Shown here: positions 1-4,912 of the stretch, piece by piece
Numbering within the stretch: position 1 is the first letter of the stretch
Layout: every line of letters starts with the position of its first letter
Source: Acidobacteriota bacterium
Lineage (GTDB): Bacteria; Acidobacteriota; Terriglobia; Terriglobales; Acidobacteriaceae
Assembly (NCBI GenBank): GCA_021851625.1
Contig: JAJZCX010000081.1
Span: 1-6,924, forward strand
Length of the DNA: 6,924 nucleotides
Direction of reading: 5' to 3'
The notes under the pieces: model-generated
Databases searched by the model: none
Seen by the model: only the letters and a program-made list of their open reading frames with translations
What the model was told of the DNA's origin: nothing
Made by a program: the position numbers and the translations under genes

Positions 1-28
1 CTGTGAGAATCTTGCCTGGTATACACAA

Positions 29-70
29 CCTCAGATTCCTCGACTCCGCTGCGCTTCGCTCGGAATGACA
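29..70 (-). repeat. REP-like intergenic palindromic repeat, copy A
   Basis: Read on the minus strand, this stretch starts TGTCATTCCGAGCGAAG, continues CGCAGCGGAGTCGAGG and ends AATCTGAGG. Copy B at 87-137 has the same order of blocks on the plus strand (TGTCATCCCGACCGAAG, then CGCAGTGGAGG, then GATCTGCGG), so the two form an imperfect inverted pair. Repeats of this 'CATTCCGAGCGAAGC...GAGGAATC' type are, to my knowledge, scattered between genes in acidobacterial and some other bacterial genomes. Family membership here rests on recollection and on the similarity of the two copies, not on a database search. Confidence 0.65.
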
Positions 71-86
71 AGGCGTGTAGGGGATT

Positions 87-137
87 TGTCATCCCGACCG
101 AAGCCTGCGTTCGCAGGCGCAGTGGAGGGATCTGCGG
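87..137 (+). repeat. REP-like intergenic palindromic repeat, copy B, with internal hairpin
   Basis: This is the plus-strand counterpart of copy A, separated from it by 16 bases. It is longer because a perfect palindrome, GCCTGCGTTCGCAGGC at 103-118, sits between the CGAAG block and the CGCAGTGGAGG block. That palindrome would fold into a very tight hairpin of six to seven base pairs. Copy A lacks this insert. In RNA, copies A and B could also pair with each other through their outer arms (for example GGAATGACA at 62-70 with TGTCATCCC at 87-95), giving a cruciform or long hairpin just upstream of trpS. Confidence 0.65.
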
Positions 138-240
138 CTCGATTCGGTACGACGCGGCATACGGACACCTCTTCGCGCTGCGCCTGCCGGATTCGTCGCC
201 GGGCGCGAATTCCGGTACCATCGGGAAGAAAGCATCCAGC

Positions 241-1317
241 ATGACGACCCCATCCATCCATTCCCCCGCGCCAACGCGCGCCGCCCAGAGAGTCCTCAGC
301 GGAGTGCGCCCGACCGGCAAGCTGCACTTGGGCAACGCCATGGGCGCGGTCAACAATTGGCTTCGGTTGCAGCGCGAATATGACTGCTACTTCTTCATCG
401 CCGACTGGCACGCACTGACCACCGATTACGCCGACACCTCCGCCGTGCGCCAAAATACGCTGGAGGTCGCGCTCGACCTGATGGGCGCGGGCCTGGACCC
501 GGAGCAGTGCGTGCTCTTCGTGCAATCGCATGTGCCCCAGCACGCGGAGTTGCATCTGCTCTTTTCCATGATTACGCCGCTCGGCTGGCTGGAGCGTGTG
601 CCCACCTATAAGGAGCAGCAAGAGAATCTGAGCGGCAGAGATTTGAGCACCTACGGTTTTCTCGGCTATCCACTGTTGCAATCGGCGGACATTCTGCTCT
701 ATCAGGCAGACTTTGTGCCCGTCGGCCAGGATCAGGTGGCGCATGTCGAGCTGACCCGCGAAGTGGCGCGACGGTTCAACCAGTTGTATCCGGCGCAGCC
801 CGATGTGCTGCCAGAGCCGAAGGTTTTGTTGACGCCTTCGCCCAAGCTGCCCGGCGTGGATGGTCGCAAGATGTCCAAGAGCTACGGCAACACCATTCTG
901 CTGGCAGACCCGGAGCCAGAGGTGCGCCAAAAATTGAAGACGATGGTGACCGATCCAGCGCGCATTCGTCGCACGGACAAGGGTAACCCGGATGTCTGCC
1001 CGGTCTTCGATCTACACAAGGTGTTTTCCACGCCAGAGACGCAGCAAAAAGTCCGCGAAGGCTGCACCACCGCGAGCATTGGCTGCATTGAGTGCAAGGG
1101 CTGGGCCGCCGATGGCATCGTGCGCTACATTGCGCCCATGCAGGAGCGCCGCGCTGCGCTGGCTGCCAAGCCGCAGCAGGTCTGGCAGACGCTCCACGCC
1201 GGTGCGGAGCGCGCGCAGCAGCGGGCCGAAGCCACCATGCGCCAAGTGCGCGATGCCATGCGGCTCGCGCCCCACGCTGCAACCATCGCTCCAGAAAAGG
1301 AAGCCACGCGCGCATGA
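241..1317 (+). CDS. trpS: tryptophanyl-tRNA synthetase (class I), probable Fe-S cluster type
   Basis: This 358-residue cytoplasmic enzyme charges tRNA(Trp) with tryptophan using ATP. The class I signatures are clear: SGVRPTGKLHLGN at 20-32 contains the HIGH-type HLGN, and GRKMSKSYGNTI at 208-219 contains the KMSKS loop. The middle has the tryptophan-pocket region with PVGQDQVAHVELTREVARRFN at 160-180. Length fits the bacterial TrpRS family. An unusual detail is four cysteines at 253, 275, 282 and 285 (C-x21-C-x6-C-x2-C), in the anticodon-binding region. This resembles the C-x22-C-x6-C-x2-C [4Fe-4S] ligand set described for Thermotoga maritima TrpRS. The ATG at 241 is supported by GGGAAGAAAG eight bases upstream. 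The stop overlaps the scpA start (ATGA), so the two are probably co-transcribed and translationally coupled. The arginine- and alanine-rich C-terminal tail (about 342-358) is likely disordered. Confidence 0.97.
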   Translation: MTTPSIHSPAPTRAAQRVLSGVRPTGKLHLGNAMGAVNNWLRLQREYDCYFFIADWHALTTDYADTSAVRQNTLEVALDLMGAGLDPEQCVLFVQSHVPQHAELHLLFSMITPLGWLERVPTYKEQQENLSGRDLSTYGFLGYPLLQSADILLYQADFVPVGQDQVAHVELTREVARRFNQLYPAQPDVLPEPKVLLTPSPKLPGVDGRKMSKSYGNTILLADPEPEVRQKLKTMVTDPARIRRTDKGNPDVCPVFDLHKVFSTPETQQKVREGCTTASIGCIECKGWAADGIVRYIAPMQERRAALAAKPQQVWQTLHAGAERAQQRAEATMRQVRDAMRLAPHAATIAPEKEATRA

Positions 1318-2186
1318 CGGAGTTCGAGTCCAAAGAAAATTCCGCACCGCAAACGCAGTCAGAGACGGGCGTGCAGGCATCTCTGCCGCTTGTGCCTGCT
1401 CCACCACGGGCAGAGGAGAGCGCGTACCCATTTTCCGTCAGCGTGGGCCAGGTCTACGACGGTCCCATGGATCTGTTGCTCGACCTGATTCGCAAGCAGG
1501 ACATCGACATCTACGACATTCCCATCGCCAAGATCACGGCGCAGTTCCTCGCCTATGTCGAGACGCTCAAGCAGTCGGACGTGGACGCGGCGGGCGAGTT
1601 CATCTACATGGCCTCGCTGCTGATTCACATCAAGAGCAAGATGCTGCTGCCACGCGCCGATGACGGCACCGCCGATGGTGCGCAGGAGGATCCGCGGCGC
1701 GAGTTGGTCGAGCGTTTGCTTGAACACGAAAAGTTCAAAAACGCCGCGCAGATGCTGCTGCAAAAACAGATGGTGGAAGAGGCCACGTGGACCAATCCCG
1801 CGCTGCGCGAGTTCCGCGATGCGCCCGGCACGGAACCGGAGATGGACGCGGACACAGTGGATCTGGTGCGCGTCTTTCGCGAGATTCTCGACCGCGCCAA
1901 GCAGCGCCCCGTGCTCAACGTGGATGAAGATGCCGTTACCGTGGCGCAGATGATCGACTACGTGCGCCGCCGCTTAATTGCCGAAGACCGCCCCGTGCGC
2001 CTGCGCCAATTGTTGCACGCGCTGCGTTCGGAGCGCGCGTTGATCTGCACCTTTCTTGCCTTGCTGGAGTTGGTGCGCTTGCAGGCCATCCTGCTGCGGC
2101 AAGATCGTACCTTCAGCGAGATTCTTATCAAGAAGCATGAAAACTTTGACTCCGTGCAGACGGAAGGGCGCGACGATTGGCGCTAG
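1314..2186 (+). CDS. scpA: segregation and condensation protein A (kleisin)
   Basis: This 290-residue kleisin subunit bridges the heads of the SMC dimer in bacterial condensin and works in chromosome compaction and segregation on the nucleoid. The conserved N-terminal block is visible: YDGPMDLLLDLIRKQDIDIYDIPI at about 48-71, then AGEFIYMASLLIHIKSKMLLP at 93-113, which form the SMC-neck-binding helices. The C-terminal winged helix that contacts the other SMC head lies at about 225-275 (ALICTFLALLELVRLQAILLRQ at 242-263). The linker at 114-200 is variable, as usual for kleisins. The first 38 residues, rich in S, P, E and Q, precede the conserved core and are probably disordered. The ATG at 1314 was chosen because it overlaps the trpS stop as ATGA and has AAGGAAG at 1297-1303. 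The open frame extends further upstream, but only inside trpS. Its partner scpB follows after 54 bases. Confidence 0.95.
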   Translation: MTEFESKENSAPQTQSETGVQASLPLVPAPPRAEESAYPFSVSVGQVYDGPMDLLLDLIRKQDIDIYDIPIAKITAQFLAYVETLKQSDVDAAGEFIYMASLLIHIKSKMLLPRADDGTADGAQEDPRRELVERLLEHEKFKNAAQMLLQKQMVEEATWTNPALREFRDAPGTEPEMDADTVDLVRVFREILDRAKQRPVLNVDEDAVTVAQMIDYVRRRLIAEDRPVRLRQLLHALRSERALICTFLALLELVRLQAILLRQDRTFSEILIKKHENFDSVQTEGRDDWR

Positions 2187-2198
2187 GCACCTAGGCAC
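2183..2198 (+). repeat. tandem 8-bp duplication CTAGGCAC x2 at the scpA stop
   Basis: The octamer CTAGGCAC occurs twice without a gap. The first copy contains the scpA TAG stop codon. It may be a simple slippage duplication in the short scpA-scpB spacer (2187-2240); no function is apparent. Confidence 0.6.
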
Positions 2199-2240
2199 AA
2201 CCATCCCCGCCATTGATATGCTGAAGAAGCACAGGAACCC

Positions 2241-3158
2241 ATGAGCATAAAAGCCAAGATCGAGGCCGTGATTTATGCGGCAGAAGAACCCGTAACGCTG
2301 GCGCAGTTGGCCGCTGTCTTTGCTGCGGAGATTCTCTCCGCCGAGCCGCAGGAGCCAGAGCCGAACGAGGCTGTGTCGTCTGCGGATGCAGCGTCAACGA
2401 CTGACGAAGAAAATTCTGCTGCCGAAGCCGCCGTCGCCGATGACGCGGGCAAGGATGACGCTGCTGCGAACAACGCGGAGCAGCCGCTGTTGCCCGTGGC
2501 CGAGGATGCAGCCAAGCTCGCGCGTCAGCAGGAGCGCAAGGTGCGCGCGGCCATTGAGCAGGTCGTGCAGTCACTGATGGAGGATTACGCCAGCGACGAG
2601 CGCGGCATGGAGATTCGTGAGATTGCCGGCGGCTATCGCATGGCCACCAAGGCGCAGTATCACGATGGTGTGCGCGCCTTCGTCAAGCGGCTGAAGCCGC
2701 CGATGAAGCTCTCGCTGCAAGCGCTGGAGACGCTGGCCGTCATCGCTTACAAACAGCCCATCACCGCGCCGGAGATCAGCGAGATTCGCGGCGTTGATTC
2801 GGGCGGCGTTCTCGGCAGCCTTATCAGCCGCAAGCTCATCGCCACTGCGGGACGCAAGCAAGTGGTCGGTCGCCCCATTTTGTACAAGACCACGCGCGAG
2901 TTTCTGCTGCGCTTTGGTCTGAAGGATTTGAACGACCTGCCCAGCATTGAAGAGTTTGAAAAGATGGCCGCCGCCATGGAAGAGGCCGAGATCATCTCTG
3001 CGCCGCACGCGGAGCCATCGGCGGAAGCTGGCGCGGAATCGCCTGAGGCGCAGTCCGCCGACGCGGAAGAAGAGACCATCGCAGAGCGTCTGGCCGCTGC
3101 GGAAGAAATGGAAGCAGACCATGCCACCGCAGAAACCATCGAAGACGAAACGCGCTAG
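2241..3158 (+). CDS. scpB: segregation and condensation protein B
   Basis: This 305-residue protein forms a dimer of tandem winged helices that binds ScpA and completes the SMC-ScpAB complex. The first winged helix begins at residues 1-33 and resumes at about 95-150 (EIREIAGGYRMATK at 124-137). The second carries the family signature: LSLQALETLAVIAYKQPITA at 157-176, EISEIRGVDSGGVLGSL at 178-194, GRPILYKTTREFLLRFGL at 210-227 and LNDLPSIEEF at 230-239. Two parts are unusual. Residues 34-92 are an Ala/Glu/Asp/Pro-rich insertion inside the first domain, and residues 245-305 form an acidic tail with a helical look. Without them the length would be near the usual 180-200 residues. The ATG at 2241 follows AGGAA at 2233-2237, a rather short spacing; GAAGAAG at 2223-2229 may contribute. 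The 3' end overlaps the rluB start by 38 bp. Confidence 0.95.
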   Translation: MSIKAKIEAVIYAAEEPVTLAQLAAVFAAEILSAEPQEPEPNEAVSSADAASTTDEENSAAEAAVADDAGKDDAAANNAEQPLLPVAEDAAKLARQQERKVRAAIEQVVQSLMEDYASDERGMEIREIAGGYRMATKAQYHDGVRAFVKRLKPPMKLSLQALETLAVIAYKQPITAPEISEIRGVDSGGVLGSLISRKLIATAGRKQVVGRPILYKTTREFLLRFGLKDLNDLPSIEEFEKMAAAMEEAEIISAPHAEPSAEAGAESPEAQSADAEEETIAERLAAAEEMEADHATAETIEDETR

Positions 3159-4074
3159 CGCCGGCCCCAGGGCTGGTGCAGAGCGCAGCCAAACCGCCAA
3201 TGCTCCAGAGCAAGGGCCGCAGCGACTGCAAAAGATTCTTGCCGCTGCCGGTGTCGCTTCGCGACGCAAGGCCGAGGAGTTGATCACGCAGGGCCGCGTG
3301 CAGGTCAACAAAGAAACCGTTTCCACGCTGGGAGCCAAGGCCGATCCGCAGCACGATGATATTCGCGTGGATGGCAAGCGCGTGCACGCTGTCGAGACCT
3401 TTCGCTACTTCATGCTCAACAAGCCCAAGGGCTTCGTGACCACCACCAGCGACCCGGAAGGCCGACCCACGATCATGGAATTTTTCGCGCGCATTCCGCT
3501 GCGGCTCTATCCCGTCGGGCGGCTGGATTATCTCAGCGATGGTCTGCTGCTGGTCACCAACGATGGCGGGCTGATGCAGAAGTTGACGCATGCCTCCTCG
3601 CACGTGCCGAAAACATATTTGGTGAAGGTGAGTGGGGTGCCCGCGGAGGACGCACTGAATCGGCTGCGTCGCGGCGTCTCCATTCCGCTGGGAAAGCCTG
3701 GCTCGAATGAGGGCCGCGTGAAGACAGCTCCGGCGCGGATTCGCACCTTCCGCGAAGGTGACAACCCTTGGTATGAGGTGACGCTGACCGAAGGCCGCAA
3801 CCGCCAGTTGCGCAAAATGTTTGAGCACGTTGGCCACCACGTTGAAAAAATTCGCCGCATCGCCTACGGCCCGCTCACGCTGGACGTGGAGCCGGGTGAG
3901 GTGCGCGAGCTGACGCCAATCGAGGTGCGCGCCTTGCAACGCGCGGCCACAGCCAAAGCTCCGGATCGCTCCGACGCAGGCGAGCGTACAGAGGGAAAAC
4001 AAGCCAGACCCGCGCTCGCGGCCAAAAAGTTTTTACGTGCGGGCATCCGCTCTGCGGGCAGGCCCCGGCGGTAG
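3121..4074 (+). CDS. rluB: RsuA/RluB-family rRNA pseudouridine synthase
   Basis: This 317-residue enzyme isomerises a uridine in ribosomal RNA, most likely in 23S rRNA if it is a true RluB. Residues 34-90 form an S4 RNA-binding domain (RLQKILAAAGVASRRKAEEL at 35-54, then GRVQVN). The catalytic domain begins around YFMLNKPKGFVTT and carries the RsuA-family signature PVGRLDYLSDGLLLVTNDG at 131-149, where Asp136 is the expected nucleophile. KTYLVKVSG at 164-172 and TEGRNRQLRKMFEHVGHHV at 223-241 complete the family pattern. The N-terminal 33 residues and the tail from about 275 are basic and probably disordered RNA-binding extensions. The start at 3121 was chosen because GGAAG at 3110-3114 precedes it; the longer open frame upstream runs only inside scpB in another frame and looks like a shadow. 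RluB versus RluE/RluF cannot be settled from sequence alone, but the scpAB context favours RluB. Confidence 0.92.
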   Translation: MPPQKPSKTKRASAGPRAGAERSQTANAPEQGPQRLQKILAAAGVASRRKAEELITQGRVQVNKETVSTLGAKADPQHDDIRVDGKRVHAVETFRYFMLNKPKGFVTTTSDPEGRPTIMEFFARIPLRLYPVGRLDYLSDGLLLVTNDGGLMQKLTHASSHVPKTYLVKVSGVPAEDALNRLRRGVSIPLGKPGSNEGRVKTAPARIRTFREGDNPWYEVTLTEGRNRQLRKMFEHVGHHVEKIRRIAYGPLTLDVEPGEVRELTPIEVRALQRAATAKAPDRSDAGERTEGKQARPALAAKKFLRAGIRSAGRPRR

Positions 4075-4077
4075 AAT
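4072..4077 (+). promoter_or_regulatory. possible -10 element for msrA overlapping the rluB stop
   Basis: TAGAAT at 4072-4077 matches the sigma-70 -10 consensus at five of six positions and lies 22 bases before the msrA ATG; its first three bases are the rluB stop codon. No good -35 hexamer is found 16-18 bases upstream, so this is a weak call. If real, it would give msrA a nearly leaderless transcript of its own in addition to read-through from the operon. Confidence 0.3.
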
Positions 4078-4099
4078 CGCTGCACAAGTGGAGGGCGTG

Positions 4100-4570
4100 A
4101 TGGAAACGGCAACCTTGGGTGCAGGATGCTTTTGGGGTGTGGAACTCACGCTGCAACAGTTGCCCGGCGTGGTGGAGACAGCGGTGGGTTACGCTGGCGG
4201 CGCGCTGGACAATCCTACTTACAAAGATGTCTGCACCGACACGACCGGCCACGCCGAAGTGGTGCAAGTGCTCTTTGATCCGCAGCAGATTCGTTACGAG
4301 CAAGTGCTGGACGCATTTTTCTCGCTGCATGATCCCACGCAGAAAAATCGGCAAGGCCCGGATTGGGGCACGCAATATCGCTCGGTGATTTTTTATCACT
4401 CACCGGAGCAGCAGCAGGCCGCACAAGCAATGATCGAGCGCCTGACGCAGGAGCGCCGTTTTGCCAAGCCGATCGCCACGCAGGTTGTGCCTGCGCAAAC
4501 CTTTTGGCGTGCGGAAGAGTATCACCAAAAATATCTAGAGAAGCAGGGCATGCGCTCCTGCCACTTGTAA
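4100..4570 (+). CDS. msrA: peptide-methionine (S)-S-oxide reductase MsrA
   Basis: This 156-residue repair enzyme reduces the S-epimer of methionine sulfoxide in proteins and free methionine, using thioredoxin as the usual electron donor. The family signatures are all present: GAGCFWGVE at 7-15 with the catalytic Cys10, VGYAGG at 29-34, TTGHAEVVQVLFDP at 48-61, HDPTQKNRQGPDWGTQYRS at 77-95 and FWRAEEYHQKYLEK at 135-148. Cys154, three residues from the end (GMRSCHL), is the likely resolving cysteine; Cys45 is the cysteine commonly found before TTGHAE. The protein lacks a signal peptide and an MsrB fusion, so it should be cytoplasmic. The ATG at 4100 was chosen because GGAGGG at 4090-4095 precedes it and the domain starts right after it. 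An in-frame ATG at 4037 and a GTG at 4097 are less likely. It lies 25 bases after rluB and could be read from the same transcript. Confidence 0.96.
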   Translation: METATLGAGCFWGVELTLQQLPGVVETAVGYAGGALDNPTYKDVCTDTTGHAEVVQVLFDPQQIRYEQVLDAFFSLHDPTQKNRQGPDWGTQYRSVIFYHSPEQQQAAQAMIERLTQERRFAKPIATQVVPAQTFWRAEEYHQKYLEKQGMRSCHL

Positions 4571-4582
4571 CGCGGCAGGCAT

Positions 4583-4603
4583 CGGATCACGCAATGTGAC
4601 CCG
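4583..4603 (+). terminator. weak hairpin after msrA, possible terminator without U-tract
   Basis: CGGATCAC at 4583-4590 and GTGACCCG at 4596-4603 can pair over eight positions with one A-C mismatch, leaving a five-base loop GCAAT. It lies 13 bases after the msrA stop, where the operon should end. No run of T follows, so it is not a classical intrinsic terminator; it could be a pause or 3'-end stabilising structure, or chance. Confidence 0.25.
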
Positions 4604-4636
4604 CAACACGCGGCGAAAGATATAGCCAGTATCCAA

Positions 4637-4654
4637 TTGTGATGGAGATCATGC
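4637..4654 (+). promoter_or_regulatory. CRP/FNR-type operator, upstream site
   Basis: TTGTGATGGAGATCATGC at 4637-4654 is centred at 4645.5. It matches ten of twelve defined positions of the CRP pattern TGTGAT-N4-ATCACA, and the core GTGAT-N4-ATCAT also resembles FNR-type sites. The centre lies 61.5 bases upstream of the start point predicted from the candidate promoter at 4672-4700, the classic class I activator position. Which regulator of the CRP/FNR superfamily would bind cannot be told from this window. Confidence 0.5.
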
Positions 4655-4671
4655 GGAAATGGCTGTTTACA

Positions 4672-4700
4672 TTGATAGAAAGATGGGACGCCCGTATTTT
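4672..4700 (+). promoter_or_regulatory. candidate sigma-70 promoter for the cytochrome-like/FG-GAP pair
   Basis: TTGATA at 4672-4677 (five of six to TTGACA) and TATTTT at 4695-4700 (four of six to TATAAT) are separated by 17 bases. Transcription would start near 4707. The placement between two CRP/FNR-type dyads, one at about -61.5 and one over the start, is the main reason to take it seriously. The weak -10 would fit a promoter that needs an activator. Confidence 0.4.
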
Positions 4701-4716
4701 GTGAGATGCATCACAA
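4699..4716 (+). promoter_or_regulatory. CRP/FNR-type operator, downstream site
   Basis: TTGTGAGATGCATCACAA at 4699-4716 has perfect six-base arms (TTGTGA and TCACAA) around a six-base spacer. It matches eleven of twelve defined positions of TGTGAT-N4-ATCACA, making it the stronger of the two sites. It overlaps the last bases of the candidate -10 element and the predicted start point, a position from which a bound protein would block transcription. Alternatively it could act as an activator site for an unrecognised promoter further downstream, for example one using TATAGA at 4751-4756, though no -35 was found for that. Confidence 0.55.
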
Positions 4717-4912
4717 TTTCTATTGGGCGACACGAAAAATCCAGCAAATTTATAGAAAACTTTTGCAGTCTGTTCTGAAATCTCTCCGTAAATCCTCTGT
4801 CGGGCACACCTTTTTCCAACAAAAGTTGTACACAAATATCCATCCACACTTGCAGGGTTCGCTGCGACAGAGCCGTTAGCATCTTCTTTCTACTTCAAGC
4901 CAGAGAGAACGG

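Larger units (their letters stand above)
1..240. other. non-coding region upstream of trpS
   Basis: No gene is seen here on either strand; a long minus-strand reading frame that enters from trpS is an antisense shadow. Positions 29-137 are filled by two related palindromic repeats in opposite orientation, listed separately. Positions 138-240 form the trpS leader. It ends in the purine-rich GGGAAGAAAG at 223-232, eight bases before the ATG, which is a good Shine-Dalgarno sequence. A weak -10-like TACCAT lies at 216-221 but has no convincing -35 partner, so the trpS promoter is not located. Positions 1-28 carry nothing recognisable. Confidence 0.7.
4571..4912. other. 342-bp AT-richer intergenic region
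   Basis: No convincing gene lies here. From about 4610 the base composition becomes clearly more AT-rich than the genes on either side. The region contains a small hairpin just after msrA, two CRP/FNR-type dyads, and a candidate promoter between them; these are listed separately. A 57-codon plus-strand reading frame (4706-4879) and two minus-strand frames (4587-4847 and 4667-4882) are open, but none has a ribosome binding site or recognisable protein features. If the candidate promoter serves the downstream cytochrome gene, the mRNA would have a leader of about 205 bases. Confidence 0.7.

Noticed and set aside
31..930. 299-codon minus-strand reading frame antisense to trpS
   Set aside because: It runs through the repeats and opposite a clear trpS, is rich in His/Arg/Gln/Leu as expected for the shadow of a GC-rich gene, and shows no family motif.
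2947..3120. Upstream extension of the rluB frame (start at 2947)
   Set aside because: The added 58 residues are Arg/Lys/Pro-rich and lie wholly within scpB in another frame; the S4 domain starts well after the 3121 Met, which has its own GGAAG.
2992..4002. 336-codon minus-strand reading frame antisense to scpB/rluB
   Set aside because: Antisense shadow of two well-supported genes; composition is typical of shadow frames and no domain is recognisable.
4037..4099. Longer msrA start at 4037
   Set aside because: It would overlap rluB by 38 bp and add 21 residues before the GAGCFWG motif with no Shine-Dalgarno support, whereas 4100 has GGAGGG at the right place.
4587..4847. 86-codon minus-strand reading frame in the intergenic region
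   Set aside because: No ribosome binding site upstream of its ATG, composition unlike the neighbouring genes, and it spans the proposed regulatory sites.
4706..4879. 57-codon plus-strand reading frame in the intergenic region, starting MHHNFYWATRK
   Set aside because: It starts inside the downstream CRP/FNR-type dyad, has no ribosome binding site, and the basic peptide has no recognisable features. It would be worth revisiting only if conserved in relatives, since the candidate promoter lies just upstream.
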